Shown: positions 21,124 through 31,524, counted from the stretch's first letter. The stretch is DNA of 45,439 nt from an uncultured Clostridia bacterium (GCA_947588905.1 CANQBB010000008.1:1-45439), one strand, 5' to 3'. Made by a program: numbers and translations. The notes: generated by a model from the sequence alone, not told the origin.

Positions 21124-22395
21124 TTGAAGAAATTCTTAGTATTACTAATTATCTTATTACAGTTTGGTGTAGTATTTGCAAGTGGCGAAGAAACAATGCA
21201 AAATAGTGGAGATATAATAGATGGTCAAATAGATAATATAGATGAGTCTATAACTGATTATGAAACATTACCAAGTGATATACCAAAACAAAATGGTAAG
21301 AAGCAAAACAAATATAAAAGTGAAAGTGTAACATTTAAATGTAAAGTTGTAACAGCAGGAGAAAAATATGAAGAAAAGGTTGCATATGCAACTGATGCAG
21401 TATCATATCAAGATGTTAGAGTAAAAATAGATGAAGATGGGTATAGTGATATTATATTAGTAAAATATGAATTGTCATATTATTCAAACCCAAAACTGCC
21501 TCAAGATGAATTAGAAGTTGGAGACATTGTTTATGTAACAGTTGTTTTTGATGAGGATGGTAATATAACTTATTCATATATTGAATATATTAGTAATGAA
21601 AGATTTTTGATAGCAATGGTTATATTATATGCAGGAGCGATTATTTTAATTGGTGGATTTAAAGGGTTAAGAGCTTTAATCGGCTTGATAATTACAATCC
21701 TTGCTATGTTCTTTATATTAGTTCCTTTAATATTTGCAGGATATTCGCCTCTACTTGTTACAATTTGTACTTGTGCTGTAGTAATTTTAATTACGTTTAT
21801 AATTGTTAGTGGATTTTCAAAGAAAACTATTGCTGCAACAATAGGAACTATTGGTGGAATTTTAGTTGCAGGAATATTTGCAACTATTTTTGGAAATCTT
21901 ATGAAACTTACTGGAGTTTGCGAACATGCAAATAATTTGAGTATGGCAGAAAATGTTCCAAATTTTAATTTCGAAGATATAATGATTTCCGGAATTATTA
22001 TTGGTGCTTTAGGTGCATGTATGGATGTAGGTATGTCAATTGCTTCATCTATACATGAACTTAGTGTTGAAGGATATGGAATGACAAAAAAGCAACTAAT
22101 TAGGTCTGGTATGAATATAGGAAAAGATGTTATGGGAACGATGACAAATACTCTTATTCTTGCATATGTGGGAAGTTCGTTACTAATTATATTATTACTT
22201 AGAGGATATAATTTTGAGCCGTATCAAATTTTTAATAATGTAGAACTTGTTGTAGAGGAAGTTCTTAGAGCCATTGCAGGAAGTTTTGGACTGGTATTTA
22301 CAATTCCAATAACAACACTTGTAAGTTCTGCACTTATGGGTAATGGAAATAATTCACAAAAACTTATTGAAGATAAAAAGTTTATAAAATATTAG
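21124..22395 (+). CDS. YibE/F-like membrane protein
   Basis: Signal sequence, then multi-TM with GACMDVGMSIASSIHEL as in the YibE/F family. Confidence 0.8.
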   Translation: MKKFLVLLIILLQFGVVFASGEETMQNSGDIIDGQIDNIDESITDYETLPSDIPKQNGKKQNKYKSESVTFKCKVVTAGEKYEEKVAYATDAVSYQDVRVKIDEDGYSDIILVKYELSYYSNPKLPQDELEVGDIVYVTVVFDEDGNITYSYIEYISNERFLIAMVILYAGAIILIGGFKGLRALIGLIITILAMFFILVPLIFAGYSPLLVTICTCAVVILITFIIVSGFSKKTIAATIGTIGGILVAGIFATIFGNLMKLTGVCEHANNLSMAENVPNFNFEDIMISGIIIGALGACMDVGMSIASSIHELSVEGYGMTKKQLIRSGMNIGKDVMGTMTNTLILAYVGSSLLIILLLRGYNFEPYQIFNNVELVVEEVLRAIAGSFGLVFTIPITTLVSSALMGNGNNSQKLIEDKKFIKY

Positions 22396-22408
22396 AGGTG
22401 AAATAAAA

Positions 22409-23602
22409 ATGAATAGTAAGGGAAATATAACAATCATTATTGCAATCATTGTGACAGCTGCAGTAGTGTTTGTATGTACATCATCATATTATTTAAATAA
22501 TGTTTCTGGAAAGTCAAACATAGAATATGTATATGATGGAAATTTTACTAAATTAAAAAATGTTATGGATTATATTCAAGCAAATTATTTATTTGAAGAT
22601 GAATATACTATGGAAGATTTAGAAGATGGTGCAATTCATGGTATGGTAGAGGCACTTGGAGATCCATATAGTTCATACTTTAACAAAGAAGAAACTACTG
22701 ATTTTTTAGAAGATGGTTTAAGTGAGTACGTTGGAGTTGGAATTACTGTTACTTATGGTAATGAAATTGAGTGGCCTATGGTAGTAAGTATTGTTGATGG
22801 TTCAATGGCTACTGAAGCTGGAGTTAAGCCAGGAGATTATATATATGGCATTGGAGATGAAACATTAAATAGTGATATAACTCTTGAAGAATTATCTAGC
22901 AAATTAAAAGGGCCTGAAGGAACAACGGTTAAAGTGACTTTTGTTAGAATAAATGAAGAAGGTAACCAAGATAAATATACAGCTACTCTTGAAAGAAGAA
23001 AAATTGTTCTTAAACCTGTAGAATATAAAATTATTGATGATAATATTGGATATATACAACTTCTTTCTTTTGATTCTGGAGAAGATTTAAAATTTATATC
23101 TGCATATAATGAACTTATTAAAGAAAAAAATGCAAAAGGAATTATAATTGATATTAGAAATAATCCTGGAGGATTATTAACTTGCGCATTGAAAATTGCA
23201 GATACATTATTGCCTAATGGTGTAATAACATATACTGTAGATAAAAATGGAAATCAACAATTTAATTATTCTGATTCTGAATGTACTGATGTTCCAATAG
23301 TTGTGTTAGTAAATGGTAATTCTGCAAGTGCTTCTGAAGTGCTTAGTGCTGCTATAAAAGATTATGGAATAGGAAAGATTGTTGGAGAAAAAACTTTTGG
23401 AAAAGGACTGGTTCAAGCTTTTTCTGGACTGGGTGATGGAACATATATTAAATTAACTATTGCTGAATATTTTTCACCAAACGGTACAAAGATTAACAAA
23501 GTAGGAGTTATACCAGATGTTGAAATTAAAGATGATGAAAATACTCAAGAAGATGAGCAATTACAAAAAGCAATAGAGGTTATGAATGAACTTTGTAAAT
23601 AA
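22409..23602 (+). CDS. S41 family C-terminal processing peptidase (PDZ domain)
   Basis: PDZ region, DIRNNPGGLL, NGNSASASEVLSAAIKDYGIGKIVGEKTFGKGLVQ. Confidence 0.93.
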   Translation: MNSKGNITIIIAIIVTAAVVFVCTSSYYLNNVSGKSNIEYVYDGNFTKLKNVMDYIQANYLFEDEYTMEDLEDGAIHGMVEALGDPYSSYFNKEETTDFLEDGLSEYVGVGITVTYGNEIEWPMVVSIVDGSMATEAGVKPGDYIYGIGDETLNSDITLEELSSKLKGPEGTTVKVTFVRINEEGNQDKYTATLERRKIVLKPVEYKIIDDNIGYIQLLSFDSGEDLKFISAYNELIKEKNAKGIIIDIRNNPGGLLTCALKIADTLLPNGVITYTVDKNGNQQFNYSDSECTDVPIVVLVNGNSASASEVLSAAIKDYGIGKIVGEKTFGKGLVQAFSGLGDGTYIKLTIAEYFSPNGTKINKVGVIPDVEIKDDENTQEDEQLQKAIEVMNELCK

Positions 23603-23630
23603 AATAATTTGAAAATTTTATTATTATAGT

Positions 23631-23659
23631 TTGACTTTAAAAATACAGTGTGGTAAACT
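23631..23659 (+). promoter_or_regulatory. SigA-type promoter of the cold-shock gene
   Basis: TTGACT, 17 nt, TAAACT. Confidence 0.6.
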
Positions 23660-23719
23660 TAAATAAATTATATGCAAAAGCTGTAATTTAAGTACTAAAG
23701 AAAGTAGGAGGAAAGTAAT

Positions 23720-23929
23720 ATGGAAAGAGGAAAAGTTAAGTGGTTTAATGCTGAGAAAGGATTTGGTTTCATTGAAAGAGAAAATGGATCAGATGTATTT
23801 GTTCATTTTTCAGCAATTTCTATGGATGGTTACAAAACATTAGAAGAAGGAACAGAAGTTCAATTTGACATTGTTGAAGGGATGAAAGGCTCTCAAGCTT
23901 CTAACGTTACACCTATTACAACAGTGTAG
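23720..23929 (+). CDS. Cold-shock protein (CspA family)
   Basis: [30 protein letters not shown]. Confidence 0.96.
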   Translation: MERGKVKWFNAEKGFGFIERENGSDVFVHFSAISMDGYKTLEEGTEVQFDIVEGMKGSQASNVTPITTV

Positions 23930-23950
23930 ATTTTATATAAACCAAAATAT

Positions 23951-23980
23951 GATGACCTCGCAAGAATGCGAGGTCATATT
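23951..23980 (+). terminator. Terminator after the cold-shock gene
   Basis: ATGACCTCGCA AGAA TGCGAGGTCAT ATTTTG. Confidence 0.7.
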
Positions 23981-24000
23981 TTGTGGAAAGGAGTATAAAA

Positions 24001-24873
24001 ATGTCAGATAGATTAGTAAAATTTTTATCTCATGTTGACATGGTAAAAATATCTTGTGTAGAAACAACAAATTTAGTTGAAAAAGCAAGAAAAATACATG
24101 GGTTAAATCCCACTCCAACAGCTGCATTAGGAAGAACTTTAACAATGGGTGTTTTAATGGGAACAATGCTAAAAGAAGATGGAGAAAAAATTACAATTCA
24201 AATTTTAGGAGATGGACCGCTTGGCTCTATATTGGTATGTGGCAATAAAAAAGGAGAAGTAAAAGGATATGTTGGAAATCCATTAGCAGAAGCTGAATTA
24301 AATGAACAAGGTAAATTAAATGTTAAAGCAATTGTTGGAAAAGGACAATTAAATGTTATAAAAGATATAGGCTTAAAAGAGCCATATGTAGGAAATGTAC
24401 CTTTACAGTCTGGAGAAATAGCAGAAGACTTTGCATATTATTATTCGGTGTCTGAACAAATTCCAACGGCTGTTGCTTTGGGTGTACTAGTAAATAAAGA
24501 TGGTACAGTAAAAAAAGCTGGTGGTTATATTATACAAGTAATGCCAGATACACCTGATGAAATAATAAAATTAATTGAAAATAGAATTGCAGAAAGCAAG
24601 TCTATAACTTCAATGCTTGATGAAGGAAAATCTCTTGAAGAGATTGCAACATATATTTCAGATGATTTAAATACATATGTTGTTTCTGAATGTGAACCCA
24701 AATATGTTTGTGATTGCTCAAAAGAAAGGATGGAAAGAGCTATTTGTAGTATGAGCAAAAAAGATATTTTGGAATTAGCAGAAGATGAGGTAACAGAAAT
24801 TTGTTGTCATTTTTGTAATAAGAAGTATCATTTCTCTAAAAATGAAATTTTAAATTTAGTTGAAATGAAATAA
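24001..24873 (+). CDS. hslO: Hsp33 redox chaperone
   Basis: C-terminal CDCSKERMERA and CCHFCNKKYHF zinc motifs. Confidence 0.93.
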   Translation: MSDRLVKFLSHVDMVKISCVETTNLVEKARKIHGLNPTPTAALGRTLTMGVLMGTMLKEDGEKITIQILGDGPLGSILVCGNKKGEVKGYVGNPLAEAELNEQGKLNVKAIVGKGQLNVIKDIGLKEPYVGNVPLQSGEIAEDFAYYYSVSEQIPTAVALGVLVNKDGTVKKAGGYIIQVMPDTPDEIIKLIENRIAESKSITSMLDEGKSLEEIATYISDDLNTYVVSECEPKYVCDCSKERMERAICSMSKKDILELAEDEVTEICCHFCNKKYHFSKNEILNLVEMK

Positions 24874-24933
24874 AGTAATATATTGAAAAATATTGTTTTT
24901 TAAGGTAATATATTATTAAGGGGATGATTTCTT

Positions 24934-25545
24934 ATGGATATAAAGAAACTGAAAAGATTATTCATATTATTAGTTATTTTATTAGTTTTAATTATTGCTG
25001 TTGTTTTTATAACTGGTAATATAGGAAAAAATAATAATAAATCTAACAATAATAATGGTGATGACGAGAATAGATATGTATATAATTTTGGTGATACATT
25101 AAATTTAGAAGAGTCTAGAACAGAAGAAGAGACTGAAAATTTAGGAACAGATTTTCCTGAGTTAGGAGTTATAAATGATTTTTATGATGAGTCGAATGTT
25201 GAGTATGGAGATGATTATATTACCTTAGAGACAGAAGAAGGAAGGCTAAAAATATCTTCTACATGGCAAGAGGAAACTGTAGCACAAAATATTAAAGAAC
25301 CTACTTTTGGAACATTGGAAAAATTTGTTTCAAAGAGAAGAGGCGTTTCTATTAGGTATAAAGATGTTACTCTAAAAGATACAGAAAATTATATTAAAGA
25401 ATTAAAAGAATTAGGGTATATTAACGTAGAAATGGATGATAAAAATAAAAAGAATGATTATTATAATTTTAGCGCTAAAAATGCAAATGATGTGTTGGTA
25501 ATATTAAATTATGAAAGTGGAATTTTGGTAATTGATGTATATTGA
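24934..25545 (+). CDS. Hypothetical membrane-anchored protein
   Basis: ORF with N-terminal TM. Confidence 0.6.
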   Translation: MDIKKLKRLFILLVILLVLIIAVVFITGNIGKNNNKSNNNNGDDENRYVYNFGDTLNLEESRTEEETENLGTDFPELGVINDFYDESNVEYGDDYITLETEEGRLKISSTWQEETVAQNIKEPTFGTLEKFVSKRRGVSIRYKDVTLKDTENYIKELKELGYINVEMDDKNKKNDYYNFSAKNANDVLVILNYESGILVIDVY

Positions 25546-25565
25546 TATTAACATTTGAAACAATT

Positions 25566-25600
25566 AAATGGGTATTTCTTTTTGAAATACCCATTTTTAC
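25566..25600 (+). terminator. Terminator
   Basis: AAATGGGTATTTC TTTTT GAAATACCCATTT TT. Confidence 0.75.
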
Positions 25601-25632
25601 GTATAAAATAGTTGAAAAATTTACAAAATCCC

Positions 25633-25661
25633 TTGACTTTTCGATAAAATCATTGTAAACT
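25633..25661 (+). promoter_or_regulatory. SigA-type promoter of the ylxM-ffh operon
   Basis: TTGACT, 17 nt, TAAACT. Confidence 0.6.
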
Positions 25662-25696
25662 ATATGAGGTTTACACCTATGAGATGGAGGTATATT

Positions 25697-26008
25697 ATGG
25701 ATAAAAACGTTAGAATTAGTATGCTTCTTGAAATATATGCAAAATTACTTACTCAAAAACAATCAGATTTAGTAGATTTATATTATAATCAAAATCTTTC
25801 TTTAAGTGAAATTGCAGACGAAGTAGGAGTTACAAGACAAGCTGTTAGAAAAAGTATTGTAGAGGCAGAAAAGAACTTATTAGATTTAGAAGAAAAACTC
25901 GGAATATTAGATAAACAGCTTAGGAGAAAAGAAAAAATAGATCAAATATTAAGATTAGAAAAAGATAAGAAAATTGCAAAGCTAATTGAAGAATTAAATA
26001 GCTTTTAA
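25697..26008 (+). CDS. ylxM: YlxM/p13-like DNA-binding protein
   Basis: SLSEIADEVGVTRQAVRKSIVEAEKNLLDLEEKLG; directly upstream of ffh. Confidence 0.88.
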   Translation: MDKNVRISMLLEIYAKLLTQKQSDLVDLYYNQNLSLSEIADEVGVTRQAVRKSIVEAEKNLLDLEEKLGILDKQLRRKEKIDQILRLEKDKKIAKLIEELNSF

Positions 26009-26025
26009 AATAAAGAGGTGATTAT

Positions 26026-27387
26026 ATGGCTTTTGAAGGTTTAAGCTCAAAACTTCAAGGAGTTATAAATAAATTAAAAGGAAAAGCTAGAATTACTGAA
26101 GATGATGTAAAAGAAATTACTAGAGAAGTTAAACTAGCTTTATTAGAAGCAGATGTTAACTACAAAATAGTAAAAGATTTTACAAATAAAATATCCGAAA
26201 AAGCATTAGGGCAGGATGTTTTGAAAAGTTTAACTCCTGGCCAACAAGTAATAAAAATTGTGCATGATGAATTAGTTGAACTTTTGGGTAGTAAAGAAGA
26301 AGGCTTAAATATTTCTTCTAACCCTCCTACAATAATAATGCTTGCAGGTTTACAAGGCTCTGGTAAAACAACAATGGCAGGAAAACTTGCAAATATGCTT
26401 CGTAAACAAGGAAAAAATCCTATACTTGTTGCATGTGACATTTATAGACCTGCTGCTATTGACCAGCTTGAAGTACTTGGAAAACAATTGAATATTCCAG
26501 TATATTCAGATAGAGAAACAAAAGATGTTGTTGAAATAACAAAAGCTGCTTTAAAACAAGCAAATTCTAAATTGAATGATATAGTAATTATTGATACAGC
26601 AGGACGTTTACATATAGATGAAGCTTTAATGGATGAATTGAAAAGGTTAAAAAGTTTTGCTAAACCTCATGAAATTTTACTTGTTGTTGATGCAATGACT
26701 GGTCAAGATGCTGTAAATGTAGCCCAGAGCTTTAATGAACAGCTTGGAATTGATGGTGTTGTTATAACAAAATTAGATGGTGATACACGTGGTGGTGCTG
26801 CTTTATCAGTTAAAACAATTACTGGAAAGCCAATTAAGTTTGCTGGTATTGGAGAAAAAATGAGTGACATAGAAGTATTTCATCCAGATAGAATGGCATC
26901 AAGAATACTTGGTATGGGAGATGTACTTACACTTATTGAAAAAGCTGAAGAAGAGTTTGATATAAAAGAAGCAGAAAAAATAGAAAAATCAATTAGAAAG
27001 CAACAATTTACTTTAGAAGATTATTTAGCACAATTAAAGCAAATTAAGAAAATAGGTTCTATGAAATCTATTTTAGGAATGTTAGGAATTGACCCTGAAA
27101 CAATAGAAAAATCAAAAGATGCTGAAAAACAATTTACTAGAGCAGAAGCAATTATTCAATCTATGACTATAAAAGAAAGAAGAGATCCAGATATTTTAAA
27201 TGGAAGTCGTAGAAGAAGAATTGCAGCTGGTGCAGGTACTACAGTACAAGAAGTTAATAAATTTATTAAGCAATATACAGATACAAAACTTATGATGAAG
27301 AAAGTTATGAATAATAAAGGAATGCTTAATAAACTTATGTCAAAAGCAGAAAAGGGTGGTTTAAATATAAAAGACTTTAAACAATAA
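26026..27387 (+). CDS. ffh: Signal recognition particle protein Ffh
   Basis: [36 protein letters not shown], Met-rich M domain. Confidence 0.97.
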   Translation: MAFEGLSSKLQGVINKLKGKARITEDDVKEITREVKLALLEADVNYKIVKDFTNKISEKALGQDVLKSLTPGQQVIKIVHDELVELLGSKEEGLNISSNPPTIIMLAGLQGSGKTTMAGKLANMLRKQGKNPILVACDIYRPAAIDQLEVLGKQLNIPVYSDRETKDVVEITKAALKQANSKLNDIVIIDTAGRLHIDEALMDELKRLKSFAKPHEILLVVDAMTGQDAVNVAQSFNEQLGIDGVVITKLDGDTRGGAALSVKTITGKPIKFAGIGEKMSDIEVFHPDRMASRILGMGDVLTLIEKAEEEFDIKEAEKIEKSIRKQQFTLEDYLAQLKQIKKIGSMKSILGMLGIDPETIEKSKDAEKQFTRAEAIIQSMTIKERRDPDILNGSRRRRIAAGAGTTVQEVNKFIKQYTDTKLMMKKVMNNKGMLNKLMSKAEKGGLNIKDFKQ

Positions 27388-27445
27388 TTTTAAGACTTTA
27401 ATTTTTAATAATATAGATAGCAATTTTAAGGAGGTGAAACAATAT

Positions 27446-27682
27446 ATGGTAAAAATCAGACTAAGAAGAGATGGAGCTAAAAAAGCACCATATTACAAAG
27501 TAGTTGTTGCAGATTCTAGATATCCAAGAGATGGAAGATTTATTGAGGAAATCGGAAGCTATGACCCTATGAAAGAACCAGCAGAAATAAAGATAGATAC
27601 AGAGAAATATGAAGCATGGGTAAAAAATGGAGCTAGACCTACAGATACAGTAAGAGCATTATTTGGTAAAGTATCTAAATAA
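27446..27682 (+). CDS. rpsP: 30S ribosomal protein S16
   Basis: [41 protein letters not shown]. Confidence 0.96.
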   Translation: MVKIRLRRDGAKKAPYYKVVVADSRYPRDGRFIEEIGSYDPMKEPAEIKIDTEKYEAWVKNGARPTDTVRALFGKVSK

Positions 27683-27696
27683 GGAGGAAATATTGT

Positions 27697-27927
27697 ATGA
27701 AAGAAATGCTAGAATTACTTGTTAAAAATTTAGTTGATAATCCAAATGGCATCGAAATATCTGAAAAAGAAGATGGTAAAACTACAGTTTTAGAACTTAA
27801 AGTTGATCCTGCTGACATGGGAAAAGTTATTGGAAGACAAGGAAAAATTGCAAAAGCAATTAGAACTTTAATGAAAGCTTATGCAGTAAAAGAAAACAAA
27901 AAATTAAATGTAGAAATCATTGGTTAA
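27697..27927 (+). CDS. KH domain RNA-binding protein (YlqC/KhpA type)
   Basis: GKVIGRQGKIAKAIRTLMKA; position between rpsP and rimM. Confidence 0.9.
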   Translation: MKEMLELLVKNLVDNPNGIEISEKEDGKTTVLELKVDPADMGKVIGRQGKIAKAIRTLMKAYAVKENKKLNVEIIG

Positions 27928-27940
27928 AAGGAGTTTTTAA

Positions 27941-28451
27941 ATGGTAGAATATTTTGATATTGGCTATATTTCAAATACACATGCATTAAAAGGAGAAATT
28001 AAAGTTAGACCATATACTGAAGATTCAAAGAGATTTGAAAGTTTAAAAACAATACTTATAGATTTTAATGGAAAGCTTGTTTCATATGATATTGAACAAG
28101 TTAGATATCAAAAAGATATTGTATTATTAAAATTAAAAACAATTGATTCTATTGAAGATGCTGAAAAGCTAAAAAATCATTACATAAAAATTCCTAGAAC
28201 TGAAGCAAAAGAACTAGAAGATGGAGAATATTTTATAGCCGATTTAATTCGGGTGCGAAGTATATGACACAGACTTTATTGGAATACTTGATGATGTTTT
28301 TACAGCTGGTGCTAGTGATGTTTATGTAATAAAAAGAAAAAATAAAAAAGATTTGTTATTACCTGTACTTACTTCTGTTATTAAAAAAGTAGATATAGTT
28401 AGTAGACGAATTGATGTAGAAATTCCTAGGGGGTTAGAAGATGAGGTTTGA
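27941..28451 (+). CDS. rimM: Ribosome maturation factor RimM, requires +1 frameshift at 28247-28253
   Basis: 0-frame gives ...GEYFIADLI; +1 frame gives GCEVYDTDFIGILDDVFTAGASDVYVIKRKNKKDLLLPVLTSVIKKVDIVSRRIDVEIPRGLEDEV*. Joined about 169 aa; shifted stop overlaps trmD start. Confidence 0.9.
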
Positions 28452-29112
28452 TGTACTTACTCTTTTTCCTGAAATGTTTGTGCCAGTGCAATCAAGTATT
28501 ATAGGAAGAGCAGAGAAAAATAATTTAATTGAACTAAATCTAATTAACTTTAGAGAATTTTCTAAAGATAGTGCAAAACATGTAGATGACTGTCCTTATG
28601 GTGGTGGCGCTGGAATGGTAATTAAACCTGAACCAGTATATGATGCTTATAAATCAATAGTAGATAAATTAGATTACAAACCAAAATTAATTTATCTTTC
28701 TCCACAAGGAAAAGTATTTAATCAAGAAATGGCTAGAAATTTAGCCAAAGAAAATCATTTAATTTTACTTTGTGGTCATTATGAAGGTATTGATCAAAGA
28801 GTTTTAGATGAAATTGTTGATGAAGAAATTTCTGTGGGAGATTACGTATTAACAGGAGGAGAGCTTCCTGCAATGATTTTAATTGATGCAATAAGTAGAA
28901 ATATAACTGGAGTTTTAGATGAAGAATCTTTAAAAGATGAATCATTTAATCAAAAACTTCTTGAGTATCCTCAATATACTAGACCAGAAGTTTTTATGGG
29001 AAAGAAAGTTCCAGAAGTGTTGCTTTCAGGACATCATGCAAATATTGAAAAATGGAGACGTGAAAAATCTTTGGAAATTACAAAGGCTAAACGTCCAGAT
29101 TTATTGAAATAA
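28441..29112 (+). CDS. trmD: tRNA (guanine37-N1)-methyltransferase TrmD
   Basis: MRFDVLTLFPEMF, DDCPYGGGAGMVIKPEP, LLCGHYEGIDQRV, GDYVLTGGELPAM. Confidence 0.97.
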   Translation: MRFDVLTLFPEMFVPVQSSIIGRAEKNNLIELNLINFREFSKDSAKHVDDCPYGGGAGMVIKPEPVYDAYKSIVDKLDYKPKLIYLSPQGKVFNQEMARNLAKENHLILLCGHYEGIDQRVLDEIVDEEISVGDYVLTGGELPAMILIDAISRNITGVLDEESLKDESFNQKLLEYPQYTRPEVFMGKKVPEVLLSGHHANIEKWRREKSLEITKAKRPDLLK

Positions 29113-29142
29113 TTAAAACTTATAAAGAAAGGAGATAAAACA

Positions 29143-29532
29143 ATGGATAAAATTAAGGCTATTGAAAATGAACAACTTAGAGAAAACAAATTAGACTTAA
29201 ATATTGGTGATACTGTTAAAGTATATTGTAAAATTAAAGAAGGAAATAGAGAAAGAATCCAAGTATTTGAAGGAACTATAATTAAGAAACAACGTGGTGG
29301 AGCAAATGAAACTTTCACAGTTAGAAGAGTTGCTTATGGTACTGGTGTTGAAAGAACTTTCCCTGTTAACTCACCAAAAGTTGAAAAAGTCGAAGTTGTT
29401 AGAAAAGGTAAAGTTAGAAGAGCTAAACTTTATTACTTAAGAGATAGAGTTGGTAAAGCTACTAAAGTAAAAGAAGATATAGTAGCTAAAAACGCAGCAA
29501 AAGCAAAACCTACAAGTGAAGATGCTGAATAA
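29143..29532 (+). CDS. rplS: 50S ribosomal protein L19
   Basis: [85 protein letters not shown]. Confidence 0.96.
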   Translation: MDKIKAIENEQLRENKLDLNIGDTVKVYCKIKEGNRERIQVFEGTIIKKQRGGANETFTVRRVAYGTGVERTFPVNSPKVEKVEVVRKGKVRRAKLYYLRDRVGKATKVKEDIVAKNAAKAKPTSEDAE

Positions 29533-29538
29533 TAATAA

Positions 29539-29582
29539 AAACTCTTTAAGATGTTATATAACATTTTAAAGAGTTTTTTATT
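29539..29582 (+). terminator. Terminator after rplS
   Basis: AAAACTCTTTAA...TTTTAAAGAGTTTTTT. Confidence 0.7.
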
Positions 29583-29587
29583 TAAAT

Positions 29588-30076
29588 TTAATATCCCATA
29601 GTGCCATCTACTGATTCATCATTATCAATCCAGTCTTGAACATTGATTGTTCTATAATTTTTTTTATCATCTCTAACAATAACTTTATTGATTCCAGCAT
29701 TGATAATCATTCTTTTACACATAGAACAACTTGAAGAATTCTTTACATAGTTATTGTCATCTAAATTTATACCAACCATATATAATGTACTACCCAACAT
29801 TTCTTGTCTTGAAGCACTAATTATCGCGTTTGCTTCTGCATGAACACTTCTGCAAAGTTCATATCTTTCACCACGTGGAACGTTTAATTCATTTCTAATA
29901 CATTTTCCAAGTTCTGAACAATTTTTTCTTCCTCTAGGAGCACCATTATATCCAGTCGAAATAATTTCATCATGATTAACAATAACTGCTCCCCATGTTT
30001 TTCTTAAGCAAGTGCTTCTTGCTGCAACTGTTTCTGCAATATTTAAGTAATAATTATTTTTATCTACTCTATCCAT
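29588..30076 (-). CDS. dCMP deaminase / ComEB-like cytidine deaminase
   Basis: SVHAEANAI zinc motif and SCSMCKRMIINAGI. Confidence 0.88.
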   Translation of the reverse strand: MDRVDKNNYYLNIAETVAARSTCLRKTWGAVIVNHDEIISTGYNGAPRGRKNCSELGKCIRNELNVPRGERYELCRSVHAEANAIISASRQEMLGSTLYMVGINLDDNNYVKNSSSCSMCKRMIINAGINKVIVRDDKKNYRTINVQDWIDNDESVDGTMGY

Positions 30077-30137
30077 ATAAACATCACTCCTATTGCATGT
30101 AGAATAGCATAATACATAAAAAAATGCAATATAAATA

Positions 30138-31049
30138 TTATTGATTATAAAATTTTCCTTGCCACAAGTCATCTTGATTTAATTTCTTTTGAATTCCATT
30201 CATTATCCATTTCTTATGCGAATTCCAATCTGGGGCAACAAGCAAATCTTTTGGAGCATCTCCAGAAATTCTGTGTATTATAAAATTTGGATTTAAGATA
30301 GATATTGAGTAACAAGCCAAATCAATATATTCGTCTAGAGATAGTGGAGTATATAACCCATTTATATACATATTTTCAAGAACAGTATTTTTGATTACAT
30401 ATGTTGAATGTATTTTTACTCCCTGAATATTATGGTGATTTATAAAGTTGATAGTGTTTTTTAAATCCAATCTTGTTTCACCTGGCAATCCTATCATGAT
30501 ATGTACTATTACATCTATGTTATATTTGTTTAGCAGTTTTACAGCTCTAGTAAAAACATCATTTTCGTATCCACGGTTTATTTTCTTGGCAGTTTCTTCA
30601 TTTGAGGTTTGTAGTCCTAGTTCAACTGAAACATAGTATTTGCTAGAATAACTACTCAATAACTTAACAACCTCTTCATCTATACAGTCTGGGCGAGTAG
30701 CAATAGAGAGACCTATTATTTTATCATTTATTAGAGCAGAGTCATATTTCTTTTTTAAGTTTTCAATACTATCATATGTATTAGAAAAGTTTTGAAAGTA
30801 TGCAATAAATTTATTTGCTCTTTCTGCTTTATATGATAAAAAATAATTTTCTACTTGTTTTTTTATGCTTTGATAAGAGTTTAAATGTTCACCAGAACCT
30901 TTTTCTCCACAAAAAATACAACCTCCATTTCCACATTTACCATCTCGATTTGGGCAGGTAAACCCTCCATCAATACATATTTTTAAAACTCTTTCGCCAA
31001 ATTTATTTTTTAAATATTCATTTAGGTGATTATATCTAACTTTTTCCAT
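30138..31049 (-). CDS. TIGR01212-type radical SAM protein
   Basis: MEKVRYNHLNEYLKNKFGERVLKICIDGGFTCPNRDGKCGNGGCIFCGEKGSGEH. Confidence 0.88.
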   Translation of the reverse strand: MEKVRYNHLNEYLKNKFGERVLKICIDGGFTCPNRDGKCGNGGCIFCGEKGSGEHLNSYQSIKKQVENYFLSYKAERANKFIAYFQNFSNTYDSIENLKKKYDSALINDKIIGLSIATRPDCIDEEVVKLLSSYSSKYYVSVELGLQTSNEETAKKINRGYENDVFTRAVKLLNKYNIDVIVHIMIGLPGETRLDLKNTINFINHHNIQGVKIHSTYVIKNTVLENMYINGLYTPLSLDEYIDLACYSISILNPNFIIHRISGDAPKDLLVAPDWNSHKKWIMNGIQKKLNQDDLWQGKFYNQ

Positions 31050-31185
31050 ACTTAATTTTTAACATAGGTTCAAATATATGTAAATATATTTTGCCAAAAT
31101 ATTTGACAGGATAAAAACTTAAATGGTATAATGCAAAAAAAGACTATGTAATACGGCAAGAATTTTGCTTTAGGAGGTGCAACGA

Positions 31186-31524
31186 GTGATGTATGCTGAT
31201 ACAAAAGATGGTTTAGGAATTATTTTAGGTAAGGTTGTGGAAACATATCGGTATCTTTTTGGACTAAGTGTATCAGAATTTGCTAATAAGAACTCAATTC
31301 CGATAACAACTATTATGAAACTAGAAAGTGGACATATTAATTCTGCACAACTTAAACTATTTGATATGATTGCTACCAGCATAGATATGCCTCTTGTGTA
31401 TTTGATTTCATTATGTAAGGAGATAAAGAAAGAAACAAACAATAGCACTATTATGGGTTTGATGGTTTGTAACAGAATGTCTAATTATTATTTGAGAAAA
31501 CTAAAAGAAAAGAGAAATGACTAA
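31186..31524 (+). CDS. XRE-like helix-turn-helix regulator
   Basis: YRYLFGLSVSEFANKNSIPITTIMKLESGHINSAQLKLFDMIATSI; RBS AGGAGG at 31172. Confidence 0.65.
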   Translation: MMYADTKDGLGIILGKVVETYRYLFGLSVSEFANKNSIPITTIMKLESGHINSAQLKLFDMIATSIDMPLVYLISLCKEIKKETNNSTIMGLMVCNRMSNYYLRKLKEKRND

